Notes: generated by a model not told the origin, from the sequence alone. DNA of 64,000 bases from Cliona cf. orientalis (GCA_963930775.1 OZ005689.1:28098044-28162043), one strand, 5' to 3'; positions 10,929 to 21,504 are shown, counted from the first letter of the stretch. Numbers and translations: made by a program.

Positions 10929-12070
10929 GGAGCTGGCAGAGGAGGACGCACTGATGGAGGAGGAGAAGCAGAGTGCCACTGACCAGCGGGACTCACTGCT
11001 GGAGGAGGAGGAGTAGAGGGCCGCTGACCAGCTGGAGGAGGAAGAGGGCTTGCTGCTAGAGGAGGAGGAGCAGAGAACTGACTACCTGGAGAAGAGAGAC
11101 TCATTACTGACGGAGGAGAAGCAGAAGGCCATTGACCAGCCGGAGGAGAAAGACTCGCTGCTGGAGGAGGAGGAGCAGAGGGCCACTGACCAGTCGGAGG
11201 AGGAGGACTCACTGCTGGAGGAGGAGGAGAGGGCCACTGACCAGCCGGAGGAGGAGGACTCGCTGCTGGAGGAGGAGGAGAGGGCCACTGACCAGCCGGA
11301 GGAGGAGCAGAGGGTCGCTGACCAGCCGGAGGAGGAGGACTCACTGCTGGAGTAGGAGGAGGAGAGGGCCACTGACCAGCCGGAGGAGAAAGACTCGCTG
11401 CTGGAGGAGGAGGAGCAGAGGGCCACTGACCAGCCGGAGGAGGAGGACTCACTGCTGGAGGAGGAGCAGATGGCCACTGACCAGCTGAAGGAGGGGGACT
11501 CACTGCTGGAGTAGGAGGAGTAGAGGGCCGCTGACCAGCCGGAGGAGAAAGACTCGCTGCTGGAGGAGGAGGAGCAGAGGGCCACTGACCAGTCGGAGGA
11601 GGAGGACTCACTGCTTGAGGAGGAGCAGATGGCCACTGACCAGCTGAAGGAGGGGGACTCACTGCTGGAGTAGGAGGAGAGGGCCACTGACCAGCCAAAG
11701 AAGAAGGACTCACTGCTGGAGGAGGAGGAGGAGAGGGCCACTGACCAGCCGGAGGAGGAGGAGCAGATGGCCACTGACTAGCCGGAGGAGGAGGACTCGC
11801 TGCTGGAGGAGGAGGAGAGGGCCACTGACCAGCTGGAGGAGAAGGACTCACTGCTGGAGGAGGAGGAGCAGATGGCCACTGACTAGCCGGAGGAGGATGA
11901 CTCGCTGCTGGAGGAGGAGGAGCAGAGGGCCACTGATCAGCCAGAGGAGAAGGACTCACTGCTGGAGGAGGAGCAGATGGCCACTGACCAGCCAGAGGAG
12001 GATGACTCGCTGCTGGAGGAGGAGGAGAGGGCCACTGACCAGCCGGAGGAGGAACTGATTGAGCGACAAG
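10929..12070 (+). repeat. 48-57-bp acidic-repeat minisatellite, frame-preserving
   Basis: About 20 units of the type gaggactcactgctggagga plus gagagggccactgaccagcc, with unit lengths varying by multiples of three. On the plus strand one register reads EEEDSLLEEEERATDQP units from end to end and runs into the exon at 11887-12070. That register has seven in-frame stops, at 11014, 11353, 11512, 11521, 11671, 11779 and 11884, all TAG and all at Glu or Gln positions. The minus strand is open over more than 360 codons as a PPPPAGQWPSAPPPPA repeat, but no start or splice support was found for that reading. Confidence 0.75.
11887..12070 (+). CDS. Exon encoding acidic coiled-coil repeat (partial gene)
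   Basis: This is the stop-free tail of the minisatellite in the plus frame. It ends ELIERQ at a strong donor (caag|gtgagt, 12071). Its phase (one extra G) matches the acceptor-bordered exon at 12341, so the two splice in frame into a helical, charge-rich sequence. The upstream limit is unclear: the preceding in-frame TAG (11884-11886) could itself serve as an AG acceptor. Product unknown, probably a Glu-rich coiled-coil protein. The seven upstream TAG codons mean the longer repeat cannot be read through normally. Confidence 0.45.
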
Positions 12071-12340
12071 GTGAGTTTGTGATTTCTGTGTTGGGAGAAA
12101 TAAATATGTTACTGTCGATCCTCTAGAGATTGCTCTTTGTCATTTGCACTTACCTGAGATGTTTTTTTGCCTTTTTTTGTCTTATATGGCTGGTATCGCT
12201 GGCCTAGAAAGTATTTGTGAGTAATGACTATACATAGTGAACCATGCAGCCTAAAGCGTATACAGGTAACTAGTACCTCTAAGACCAAGCTGCTGTTGTA
12301 GCTGCTGTAGGTGCTGCACCTCTCTCTCCCTTTCTTGCAG

Positions 12341-12390
12341 CTCATCTGCAACATACCCTGCAAGTCAGACTAGAGGATGAACTTTTCAAG
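12341..12390 (+). CDS. 50-bp internal exon, continues coiled coil
   Basis: Bordered by a pyrimidine-rich acceptor (ccctttcttgcag) and donor (aag|gtagta). With the G carried over from 12070 it reads AHLQHTLQVRLEDELFK, in keeping with the coiled-coil character of the previous exon. It ends in phase 0. The next exon was not identified. Confidence 0.45.
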
Positions 12391-12489
12391 GTAGTATTGT
12401 ATCCTTACTTGATAAATGCTGTCCCATTTTCCCAGTAATGTGAATGAGACTTTGGTAGCTGTCAGGGGGTATTTATATAGGCACCTAGG

Positions 12490-12690
12490 CACTGCAAGAA
12501 AGCAGCATGCTGCTGCATGCTCTCTGTCTAATGAAGAAAGCTTTCCCCACAGCTTTGAGGCATGCTGCTGCCTGCTCTCTGTCTAATGAAGATTGTGGGG
12601 AGAGCATTTCCCACAGCTTTGAAGCATGCTGCTGCCTGCTCTCTGTCTTATTGAAGATTGTGGTGAGATCATTTCCCACAGCTTTGAGGT
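12490..12690. repeat. ~66-bp tandem repeat, about 3 units
   Basis: Units contain gcatgctgctgcctgctctc, tgtctaatgaagattgtgg and catttcccacagctttga. The third unit is the most diverged. The gcatgctgctg landmark recurs near 12505, 12558 and 12624. No coding interpretation. Confidence 0.6.
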
Positions 12691-13227
12691 GGTAATCTCT
12701 ATTCACTGGACTGGACTTGGATTCACCTTTAACCCCATAAAAAACCTGTGATTTTGCACTGATTGGCAGTCCTAGAATGCGGTCATGCCCTGGGTTCCGT
12801 TCAGTTTGGGTTTGGGTGTACTGTAGCTGTGCTTAGGTTACAGATTTGAGACTCATTCTTGTTACACCAACACTGGCAGAACGAGAATGAGTGTAGTATG
12901 ATTTCACGGATATACCTTCCCTCTTTGTCTCTAAAACTGGTGGTCATATTGATGTGTTTCATTGTAGCATGGTGCCTGTAGTCACACTGTCTAGGTGTAA
13001 GGGTCAAGGAAGGTCATACTTTCCTCTCTTTTATGAGAATACGATGAAGTGTACTACTATTTATGACAGTGTGTATCACTGAACAGCAAAGCAGTTCCAG
13101 GTCGACAGAGCACTCTTATCCCCTTCAATTAGAAATCATCGCAGTTAGCCACCCAATGATCCTGATTTTCCAGAATATTTTTACTCCTGATAGTTGTAAT
13201 TTTGAGTTGTCTCTGCTATGTTACTGG
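12691..13227. other. Intergenic, dispersed repeat copy
   Basis: Holds the second copy (about 12940-13015) of the repeat at about 9825-9925. Nothing else recognised. Confidence 0.35.
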
Positions 13228-13411
13228 TACCCTAAATCGCGAATATTTGGTGTCACAACCATTCCGTGCAATAATACATAATTTTCGGACAAACAGCTCT
13301 GTACCGCCATATCTTTAATATTGCATATTATGTATTTTTTCGCGTTTTATTTTCGCACAAACCTGTCTGTCCAAAAATATTTTAACAACAAAATATTCGC
13401 GATTTACTGTA
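13228..13411. mobile_element. TA-flanked MITE, 184 bp
   Basis: The left end taccctaaatcgcgaatatt pairs with the right end aatattcgcgatttactgta. Both ends abut TA. The interior has cgcgttttattttcgcac-type motifs. Confidence 0.65.
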
Positions 13412-13605
13412 TGTGATTAATTTTTCGGGTACGCCACCCTGATGAGCTGCAATAACAGCGAAACAGAACACATGTTCTGTCGGTGGTTCCCACTATTCCA
13501 CTGTAGGTATTGCAACTGGTGTTTTATTATAAAAGACTCCACTGAAGCTTATCTTCGAAAAAGTGAGTCGGACTTCTTTAAAGCAGATAACTACTAAAAC
13601 CTGAT

Positions 13606-13949
13606 CAGGGTTTCATCCAAAAAAAAAAATTTTGGGGGAGAAGTAGGCGTGGCAGTTTCACGCACCGTGACCCCTCCCCCAATTAAGAACTGATATCGAT
13701 TAATAATTGTGCTTTCTGATGTCACTGGTATTGCATAGTTTTATCTAGTGCTCTTAAATAATTGAGTCTTGAAGTAGGAGAATACTGATCACTTGCAATG
13801 CAACACAAAAATGTACACGCTCCCTTTAATTCCCACACCATGCACCTCTCTCTCTTTCTTTCTCTGTCTCTCTCTTTCTCTCCTTTTCCTCTTTTCTTCT
13901 CTCTCTCTTTCTCTCTTTCCTCTTCTCTTCCCCACTGGATGAAACCCTG
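13606..13949. mobile_element. hAT-like TIR element with 14-bp TIRs
   Basis: Ends cagggtttcatcca and tggatgaaaccctg are exact inverted repeats. The flanks ctgat and ctgat match directly, suggesting a short target-site duplication of 5 bp visible (hAT elements usually give 8). The interior holds an A-run, a C/G-rich patch and a (TCTT)n/(CT)n tract. No transposase. The CAG start is hAT-like; the family assignment is inference. Confidence 0.55.
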
Positions 13950-14230
13950 CTGATTGTATTGCAGGCTTCAGCAACACTGCACTGGATTCATCAAGTAAAC
14001 AATGACACAAATTTCATGCATCCTTGAAACTGAGCATATTGTGGGTCCCTAGCTGTCTCTACACCCTATATGAAATATGCATATAATCTTGTTATGTTAC
14101 TGGCATTTGCATGCACATTGACCCAAACATGCCTGTAATATCAGTGGCGTAATTCCCATAATTATTATGCTACCACGAAATTACATAGATGAAAGAAAGA
14201 AAAAGATAAGTGAGTAAAATTTTATTTGTA

Positions 14231-15203
14231 ATTAAATTTGCCACACATACCACATGGACCAACAAGCCACTTTTGAAAATACTTCCACCGAATTATGTAG
14301 CATGGAAGTAGCTCTGTGCCTTGTCTATGACACTCGTGGACCGACAAGCCACTTTCACAGATACTTCTACCAGGATAAGTAGCATGGTGATGACTCTGTG
14401 GCTGCAGTTTTTACCTGTGTGGACCGACAAGCCACTTTTACAGACTCTTCTACTGAGATAAGTAGCATGTAGATAGCTCTGTGCCTTCAGTTTGTGACTG
14501 CGGTGGACCAAAAAGCCTTTTTCACAATTACTTTCACCAGAATAAGTAGCATGGTAATGAGTATGTGGCTGCAGTCTGTAATTGTGTCGACCGACAAGCC
14601 ACTTACTGATACTTCCATCGGAATAAGTAGCATGGAGACTGCAGGTACAGAGCTATCACTATGCTACTTATTCTAGTGGAAGTATCTGTGAAAGTGGCTT
14701 GCCTGTCGTGGACCAACAAGCCTTCAGTCTGTGGCTGTTGTGGACCGACAAGCCACTTTTACAGATACTTCCACTGAAATAAGTTGCATGGAGGTAGCTC
14801 TGTGCCTTCAGTCCGTGGCTGTCATGGACCGATAAGCAACATTCACAGATACTTTTACCAGGATAAGTAGCATGGTGCCGCTTCTGTGGCTGTTGTGGAC
14901 TGACAAGCCACTTTTACAGATACTTCCACTGAGATAAGTAGCATGGACTTAGCTCTGTGCCTTCAGTCTGTGAAAGTGGCTTGTCGGTCCAGGAAGACAC
15001 AGACTGCAGCACAGAGCTGGTAGAAGGTATCTGTGAAAGTGGCTTGCTGGTCCACGACAGCCACAGACTGCAGCCACAGACTGAAGGCACAGAGTTATCT
15101 ACATGCTATGTATCCCGGTGGAAGTATCTGTGAATGTGATTTGTCAGTCCACAACTGTCACAGACTGAAGGCACAGAGCTGGTGGAAGTATTTGCACTGT
15201 TTT
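14231..15203. repeat. 84-bp satellite, block 1 (orientation switches)
   Basis: Units of 84 bp read gtggaccgacaagccacttt..agtagcatgg..ctctgtg..gcagtctgtgactgtc. The block runs forward to about 14640, reverse to about 14705, forward to about 14965, then reverse. Its left edge, aattaaatttgccacacata followed by ccacatggacc, is repeated at 23539, the left edge of block 3. Two unit subtypes alternate (ctgcagccacagagcc and ctgaaggcacagagct on the reverse strand). Confidence 0.9.
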
Positions 15204-15357
15204 TCTCTTCTTCAGTCCCCTTGATTTCAGACCTCGCCGTATCTCCACCCTTTGTTGTAGCCTCAGTCTCCTCATCTGTACCGTGCGCCGTATCTCCACC
15301 CTGTGCAGCCTGCTCAGCCTCCTCATGTTGATGTTTTATTGTTTCCTCCAGCCCCAC
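15106..15357 (-). CDS. Possible terminal exon running into the satellite
   Basis: On the minus strand an acceptor-like cttttag at 15358-15364 opens a frame with two similar segments, GGDTAHGTDEETEATTK and GGDTARSEIKGTEEEK, then passes into a satellite unit (SVPSVCDSCGLTNHIHRYFH) and stops. The first part has clear amino-acid bias (E, T, G) unlike the satellite, so it may be the remains of a real exon against which the array grew. No upstream exon was identified. Confidence 0.3.
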   Translation of the reverse strand: MGLEETIKHQHEEAEQAAQGGDTAHGTDEETEATTKGGDTARSEIKGTEEEKNSANTSTSSVPSVCDSCGLTNHIHRYFHRDT

Positions 15358-15414
15358 CTAAAAGAGTACATGTAAGAATGTGATCTATCATTTATTCCAC
15401 AACATATAAAGTCT

Positions 15415-15618
15415 TACTTCGAGATCAAAAATAGTAAGTGGGACCAGCTGATGAGTCCTCCCACTCTAAACATAGAGGACGAAAAGACACACCGTATCAA
15501 TACAGTGTATCTTCCTGGTTGCTCATCTAGTTGTATAAATGTATCATACAGAAACCAAACATACTCATCCTCCACATTATAGCTACTACTCATGTTGTAT
15601 GATATTTTTATGAACAAG
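15415..15618. repeat. Unique fragment with an inverted copy at 27.7 kb
   Basis: The 27-bp stretch at 15439-15465, beginning gtgggaccagctgatgagtc, is present as reverse complement at 27701-27727, with similar flanking words (tacagtgtat / gtatgatacagtg). Both copies lie inside the satellite domain, so a non-satellite fragment was duplicated and inverted with it. Confidence 0.55.
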
Positions 15619-15623
15619 CCATT
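15619..15623. other. Target-site duplication of BEL/Pao element (left)
   Basis: ccatt immediately left of the LTR is repeated at 21690-21694 immediately right of the other LTR. A 5-bp duplication is within the range usual for BEL/Pao. Confidence 0.8.
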
Positions 15624-15824
15624 TGTTAGAGTTCTCTCTCGGATGCAAGCGGATTCAACGACATGCTTCACAACAAATTTAGCACGCCATTTTCAAATTA
15701 TTATCAAACTTTATTCTAAATTAACGTACAAAAAAATCGAAATGCATGATGTAATGAATAATAATGTTATACATAAGCAATACAATAACAATAAGCATAT
15801 GCATGATACATCAACCAATGAACA
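15624..15824 (-). repeat. 3' LTR of BEL/Pao element
   Basis: 201 bp with tg...ca borders on both strands. It contains 20 bp (around 15765-15785) absent from the other LTR. It lies downstream of the minus-strand gag-pol stop. Confidence 0.88.
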
Positions 15825-15933
15825 TACCGCCGGCCAAGACCGGATGGTCTTAAACGAGGAAAATAATTGATACAATAACCGATAATCAAGTTCAATAATG
15901 TTCAAACAAACTAAAATAATACTAAATTAATGT

Positions 15934-18900
15934 TCAGTTCTCGATAGGAAGTAACAATGCGATTTTAGTAATTGGACGCTTGTATACACCACGGTTGGTT
16001 TTGACCATAACCACTCTCACAAGGCCGTCCTTGCCAGGGCAAGTGTTCACTATGCGTCCCAATGGCCATTTGGTTGGAATGAGGTTATCCTCCTGGAGAA
16101 GAACAATATCTCCAATTTGCAAATTACGAGAAGGGTGGTGCCACTTAGTGAATCTGCGTATGATGTCAATGTATTCACCGACCCATCTCTTCCAAAAGTG
16201 ACGAATGAGGTTCTGACATAGATGCCAGCGTTTAAGAAGAGAAATGGAACGATAGGATGCTGGTGGATCAGGTAGAGCCTCCAATGGTCTTCCAATTAGA
16301 AAGTGACCAGGTGTGAGAGGTTCAAGAGTATCACCATCACAGGGGAGAGGTGCAATTGGGCGGCTGTTTAAACAGGCCTCGACTTGTGTTAGTACCGTGG
16401 AAAATTCCTCAAAATTGAGCTTCGTCTCTCCGATTACTCGCTTCAGTCGTGACTTCATGGCTTTGACTGCCGCCTCCCATAATCCCCCGAAGTGAGGGGT
16501 GCGTTCCAGAATGAATTTCCAAGTAATGTTTTGCATGGCACAAAACTCGGAGATGACACCTTGAGTTTTCTGGTTCTGAAAGAAAGCAACAAATTCCTGC
16601 AGTTCTCGCACAGCGCCGACGAAATTGGTACCGTGGTCACTCCAGATCAGTGAGGGTTTTCCCCTGCGAGCTACAAATCGTCGTAGTGCGGCAATAAAGG
16701 CATCTGTCGATAGATCTGAAGCCAACTCCAGGTGAACAGCCTTGACAGACAATGATACGAATAAGCAGACGTATGCTTTGATGAATGATGGTTTGCGGAT
16801 TGATCCATACTTGAGAATGAAAGGTCCAGCATAATCCAAACCTACTCGATCGAATACTGAATCTGGAGTAATGCGTTCGACTGGAATCTGTCCCAAAAGT
16901 TGTGGTTTGGGTTTGGCTGTAGAACGACGACAGGTGATGCAAGCACGGGTAACTGAGCGAACGACCTTACGGCAGCCGGTAATGTAGTAACGGCGATTGA
17001 GTGACGCCACGAGAAGGGTGGGTCCTGCATGCATCAGCCGACGATGTTCTGAGGATACGAGTAGAGAGGTGATGGAGTGTTTGCCAGGAAGTATAATTGG
17101 ATGTATGAGAGAATACGACATTTGAGCATTTTGTCCCCTACCACCAACTCGGAGGAGTTTGGACGAATCAAGAAAGGGATGCAAAGAAAATAGACAACTC
17201 GACTTAAGCAGTGTCTCGTTATTCAGTAGAGCTTCGATCTCATCGGCAAATGCTTGATGTTGTATGAATGAGAGCCAATACGTTTCTGAGGAATTCAATT
17301 CAGACGTCGATAAATAGAGTGACGTAGGTCTGTCTCCTTGTTTCTGACGACAGTTGTCGATAAAACGGCGAATCCAGGCTGTGACACGTTTAAGGCGTAT
17401 GAAAGATGAAAATCGATCTGGGGGTATGACTGGATCTGGATCACAAACAACTGCGTTCAGACAAACGTTTCTTTCTTCCTCTGCAGGCGTCTCAGAGGGT
17501 AGAGTGGGCTGAGTAGGCCAATTGGCGCAAGCTGACCTCAGCCAGTCCGGAGAATTCCACCACAGTACATGGGAGACTAGCTCAGAGGGAAAGAGACCAC
17601 GAGAGGCGCAGTCGGCTGGATTATCTTGACTTCGGACGTGCCTCCATCGGTCAGGTGGAACAAGTTGCATTATGTGAGATACACGATTACCGACAAATGT
17701 TTTTAGTCGACGAGGGCTTCCAGTGAACCAGCTCAGGACAATAGTACTATCGGTCCAAGCAAACACGTTTTCGGTTGGTATGCCCAGTGCTTGTTGAGTG
17801 TGATGAAGGAGCTGAGACAGTAGTTTGGCACCACACAACTCGAGGCGAGGTATAGTTAATCTCTTTAGGGGGGCCACCTTTGTCTTGGAGATGACCAATG
17901 AGATGTACACGTTACCACTCTTGCCTTGTCCGCGAATGTACACAACACCAGCATATGCATCTTCGGATGCGTCGCAGAAACCGTGCAACTGGACTGAGTC
18001 GATCTCAGCGCACTTTGCATAGTAGTAGCGTGGAATGTGCCTTTCGGTCAGCAAGTGTAGCTCGGATCTCCACCTTAACCAAGACTCGTGTATGGTGGGA
18101 GGAAGTAAGTCATCCCAGCCTATCCCCGATTCCCACACTCGCTGCAGCAAGATCTTAGCTTTAATCGTGGAGGGTGCGAACCACCCAAGGACATCAAAGG
18201 TTTTAGCTATGTCTGAAACAAGAGCTCTTTTCGTCATGTTGTCAGTTTCTTGCATGGATGCAACTGTCAAACGAAAATGGTCGAGGTGAGCATTCCACTC
18301 TATTCCAAGTGTTTTCGTGTACTCGTCTGGTCCGGGGATGTGGTGTATCGATTGAGTGTCTTGATGTTCTGGTTTCATGTGACGCACAACTTCAGGATCA
18401 CTGCTATTCCATTTACGAAGGTAAAAACCACCTTTATCGAAGAGTTTCAAGAGCTGCTGATGTATGTCTAGGGCTTCTTCGACAGAATCGGCACCAGAGA
18501 GACAGTCGTCAACGTAAAATTCCTTTTCAACTATGGTAGCAGCCTTTGGGAATTCGAGAGCGTGATCCATGGCATTGCGCTTTACTGACATGTTGGCAGC
18601 GAAGGATGACGCTGACACACCAAAAGTTACGCGTGTCATTCGATAGTCTTGAATGGGTTTGTGTGGATCGCTTCTCCACACAAAACGGTGCAAATCTCGA
18701 TCAGATTTCACTAGTTCGATCGCCCGATACATTTTGCTTACGTCAGCAGTTAACGCGATTCGATGGAGTCTGAAACGAAGCAATACGTCGAGTAGTGAGG
18801 AGTGAACAGTGGGACCGACTAGTAGGATATCATTTAGCGAGACATTAGAAGACGACTTTGCAGAAGCATCAAACACCGCACGAATTTTCGTCGTTGAGCT

Positions 18901-21381
18901 CGACTCCTTTTTGACAGCATGCATGGGGAGATAAAACACGCGATTAGGGGGTGCTTCAAGATCCGTTGCGGGCACAGGTTCCGCATGCTCTAAGTCAAAG
19001 TATTCCTGTATCACGGAATCGAAAGCTTCAAATTCGCCTTTGGCATGCAGAGAACGTTCAAGGGACAAAAATCTTCGTACCGCATGGGAACGCGACTCAC
19101 CCAGAGGTGGAGCGTGAGGTCTTTTGGGTAACGGAACAATGAATTTCCCATCGGGAGTTCGGCGATGGTTCTCTTCAAAGTGCTGTACGACCAACCTTTC
19201 TTCTGATGAGAGACAAGACTCGTGCTTGGCATTCTCCTCGATCTCCCAAAAATTCCGTAGCAAATCGTCTCCAGTTGCAACGAGAGTGTGGTGAGACGTC
19301 GCACAAGCTTCTGGAGAGAGTTGATTGGTTGGGCCTGCGAGTACCCATCCAAACACGGTTTCGAAAGCGACAGGTGTGCCTGACGGTCCAGTCCGCCGGC
19401 CATGCAACAATGCTTCAGTGAAAATGTCAACACCAAGGAGGAGATCGACTCTCCCAGGTCGCCCGAAATCAGGATCGGCGAGAGTGAGATTATCGAGATG
19501 GTTCCAGTTCGATCCGAATGGAACAGGGTGAACAGGAAGCTCACACGTCACACGAGGTAATACGACAGCTGTGAGAACGAATTTGCGACCGCTCTGAATC
19601 GACGATATAGTCAGACTAGCAATTGTCTGCAGTGTATTGCGAGTAAGACCTGCTATACCAGATATAGTAGTGTTCTGGTGACAACTAGCTAAGGACAGGC
19701 CTTTAACTAGGCGCTCTGACACAAACGAGGCAGAGGAGGCGGAGTCTAGTAAGGCTCTGGCTTTCACGGTGGAGCCGTCGGGCGCTTCAACTAGAACCAT
19801 GCAGGTCATCATCAACGGGTTTCGCGATAGATTGGTAGCCGAGACTACTGGAGCATGGAGACAAGGTTTAGGTGGGGTAGGAGTAGAATTGCTTGAAGTA
19901 GGTGCAGGCGTATTATCAATGTGAAGTAGGGTATGGTGAGGCTTTTGGCAGGTCTTGCAATGATGCAATGACTTGCATTGTTTCACAAAATGCCCAGGTC
20001 TTAGGCAGTTCATGCAAATGCCCTTTGATCTCACTACGTTAATCTTCTGATCATGTGGTAATGGTTTGAATCGCGGGCAAGCATAAAGTGGATGTCGATC
20101 TGTTTTACAGAGAACACAGTTGGGTGGTGTGTCGGAGGCGTTGGCTGCGAACGAGGCAATAGGCTTGTTTGGTGGGTTTGACTTCTTGCTAGAGGGTAGC
20201 GATTCAGAAGCTTGGGCCCGTAGATTGATGAAGTCTAGCAGTTCGCTATAGTGAGGGACTGTAGTGGACTCGTGACTATGTTTTTGCCACTCAAACATCG
20301 TATCTTGGTCTAGTTTAAGTTCCAGGACCGAGGTAATGAAAGACCCTGGAAGTTCACATTCCATCGTCTTTAGAGCACGCAGATGCTGCTGCACAGAGTC
20401 ATGAAGGCGTCGCAGCTCTTTACCAGTTCCCTCTTTGAGGGGCGGGGCCTCTAAGATCATGCGAACATGAGCTTTGTGTATGAGGCGGGGCCTGTCGTAG
20501 CGTGCCTGTAGGCACTCTATGGCCTCAGCATAATACTCGCCGGAGCGCGAGAGACCCTCGATCGTGCTCTTAGCGGAACCACCCTTGAGGGATTGCTGTA
20601 GGTAAACCAATTTCTCGGAATCGGATAGGTGTGTGCGGTCGTGGACCGAAATTCGAAACTGTTCCCAAAACGATCTCCAGTTTAATAGGTTACCTTCAAA
20701 GGTAGGCACATCGAGTTTTGGCAACCTAACGCCCTTATGCTCAGAGGGGAGAATAGATGATTCAGACTTGGTACATGCAGGAGACAACAATTTCTTAATT
20801 TTAACGGAACAATCAAATACCTGGTTTTCCAGTGTGTCCTGCTGCTCAAAGAGTTTGTCCTTTTCTTCGAGTTCCATTCTGTGCAAATCGTCACGCACTT
20901 TGGCAAGATCCTTGTTTATATCGCTCGTTCTCTCTTCGTGCTGCTTGAGCAGGCACATGTCAGAGGGGGGAGAGGAGCCATCACCAATGGCTGAAGCGAT
21001 CGAGTTGAGTGACTTCTGGAGGTGAGAGAGCTTGCGAGTGGCGATCCTGCGAGAAGATTCATTGGCAGAAAGTGATGAAGCAGAGATGACTTGTTTGACC
21101 CGTACAGAGAGTTCAGTCACGAGGTCATCGTGTGCATCCAGTATTTCTTGCTCCTTCGCCAGAGCGTCGTCGTCATCGTCGATGAGGTCGATAACGGCGC
21201 GATGCTGTGTCTGAAATTCGGCGTCCAAGTCGGAGAGTTTCTGAGACATGCGTTGAGCAAGGTCCAGTACCTTTTCGCCTCCAGCGGCGCCCTCCAATTC
21301 CTTGAGGCGAGTAGTGAGTCGAGTAAGTGAAGCGCGAGCAACACCTCTTCTTTTCTTGGCGTTGGCGAGTGTGGCAGCCAT
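15934..21381 (-). CDS. BEL/Pao gag-pol polyprotein, 1815 aa
   Basis: Encodes the structural and replication proteins of the retrotransposon. Seen in order: N-terminal coiled-coil gag region (to ~215); LPKLDVPTFEGNLLNW (~220), the DUF1759-type gag block; Cys/His knuckles CMNCLRPGHFVKQC and CKTCQKPHH (~450-485); an aspartic protease ARALLDSASSASF (~540), with DSA where DSG or DTG is commoner; reverse transcriptase with FYVDDCLSG (~960); RNase H with GFCDASEDAYAG (~1135); an integrase zinc region ending CITC; a DDE core with LASDLSTDAF, WSDHGTNF and FGGLWEAAVKAMK (~1555-1635); and a C-terminal LTPGHFLIGR block (~1697, DUF5641-like). Length and order are typical of intact BEL/Pao. The frame has no stop or frameshift, and the ATG lies about 130 nt inside the 5' LTR. 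Confidence 0.95.
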   Translation of the reverse strand: MAATLANAKKRRGVARASLTRLTTRLKELEGAAGGEKVLDLAQRMSQKLSDLDAEFQTQHRAVIDLIDDDDDALAKEQEILDAHDDLVTELSVRVKQVISASSLSANESSRRIATRKLSHLQKSLNSIASAIGDGSSPPSDMCLLKQHEERTSDINKDLAKVRDDLHRMELEEKDKLFEQQDTLENQVFDCSVKIKKLLSPACTKSESSILPSEHKGVRLPKLDVPTFEGNLLNWRSFWEQFRISVHDRTHLSDSEKLVYLQQSLKGGSAKSTIEGLSRSGEYYAEAIECLQARYDRPRLIHKAHVRMILEAPPLKEGTGKELRRLHDSVQQHLRALKTMECELPGSFITSVLELKLDQDTMFEWQKHSHESTTVPHYSELLDFINLRAQASESLPSSKKSNPPNKPIASFAANASDTPPNCVLCKTDRHPLYACPRFKPLPHDQKINVVRSKGICMNCLRPGHFVKQCKSLHHCKTCQKPHHTLLHIDNTPAPTSSNSTPTPPKPCLHAPVVSATNLSRNPLMMTCMVLVEAPDGSTVKARALLDSASSASFVSERLVKGLSLASCHQNTTISGIAGLTRNTLQTIASLTISSIQSGRKFVLTAVVLPRVTCELPVHPVPFGSNWNHLDNLTLADPDFGRPGRVDLLLGVDIFTEALLHGRRTGPSGTPVAFETVFGWVLAGPTNQLSPEACATSHHTLVATGDDLLRNFWEIEENAKHESCLSSEERLVVQHFEENHRRTPDGKFIVPLPKRPHAPPLGESRSHAVRRFLSLERSLHAKGEFEAFDSVIQEYFDLEHAEPVPATDLEAPPNRVFYLPMHAVKKESSSTTKIRAVFDASAKSSSNVSLNDILLVGPTVHSSLLDVLLRFRLHRIALTADVSKMYRAIELVKSDRDLHRFVWRSDPHKPIQDYRMTRVTFGVSASSFAANMSVKRNAMDHALEFPKAATIVEKEFYVDDCLSGADSVEEALDIHQQLLKLFDKGGFYLRKWNSSDPEVVRHMKPEHQDTQSIHHIPGPDEYTKTLGIEWNAHLDHFRLTVASMQETDNMTKRALVSDIAKTFDVLGWFAPSTIKAKILLQRVWESGIGWDDLLPPTIHESWLRWRSELHLLTERHIPRYYYAKCAEIDSVQLHGFCDASEDAYAGVVYIRGQGKSGNVYISLVISKTKVAPLKRLTIPRLELCGAKLLSQLLHHTQQALGIPTENVFAWTDSTIVLSWFTGSPRRLKTFVGNRVSHIMQLVPPDRWRHVRSQDNPADCASRGLFPSELVSHVLWWNSPDWLRSACANWPTQPTLPSETPAEEERNVCLNAVVCDPDPVIPPDRFSSFIRLKRVTAWIRRFIDNCRQKQGDRPTSLYLSTSELNSSETYWLSFIQHQAFADEIEALLNNETLLKSSCLFSLHPFLDSSKLLRVGGRGQNAQMSYSLIHPIILPGKHSITSLLVSSEHRRLMHAGPTLLVASLNRRYYITGCRKVVRSVTRACITCRRSTAKPKPQLLGQIPVERITPDSVFDRVGLDYAGPFILKYGSIRKPSFIKAYVCLFVSLSVKAVHLELASDLSTDAFIAALRRFVARRGKPSLIWSDHGTNFVGAVRELQEFVAFFQNQKTQGVISEFCAMQNITWKFILERTPHFGGLWEAAVKAMKSRLKRVIGETKLNFEEFSTVLTQVEACLNSRPIAPLPCDGDTLEPLTPGHFLIGRPLEALPDPPASYRSISLLKRWHLCQNLIRHFWKRWVGEYIDIIRRFTKWHHPSRNLQIGDIVLLQEDNLIPTKWPLGRIVNTCPGKDGLVRVVMVKTNRGVYKRPITKIALLLPIEN

Positions 21382-21485
21382 CGATCATCAGTATCTGTGG
21401 AGTGAGAGAGACCACGTGGTAGTCGAAAACAACAAAGGAGAGAGATTTCGAGAAAGAACCAGTCACAAACGAAGGTCCACTTGCT

Positions 21486-21504
21486 ATCCGGCTCGAAGGA
21501 CCAT
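21486..21504 (-). promoter_or_regulatory. Primer-binding site of BEL/Pao element
   Basis: Four bases inside the 5' LTR, the minus strand reads TGGTCCTTCGAGCCGGA. This has the TGG start and TTCGA-type core expected for pairing with a tRNA 3' end and T-arm. The tRNA species was not determined. Confidence 0.7.

Noticed and set aside
10868-11959. Minus-strand 363-codon proline-rich frame
   Set aside because: Open only because the repeat has few complementary stop words; no ATG or firm splice signal, whereas the plus strand joins a second exon in phase. Kept as an alternative, not called.
16050-19544. Frames in the other five registers over the BEL/Pao gag-pol
   Set aside because: Shadows of the 1815-codon frame.
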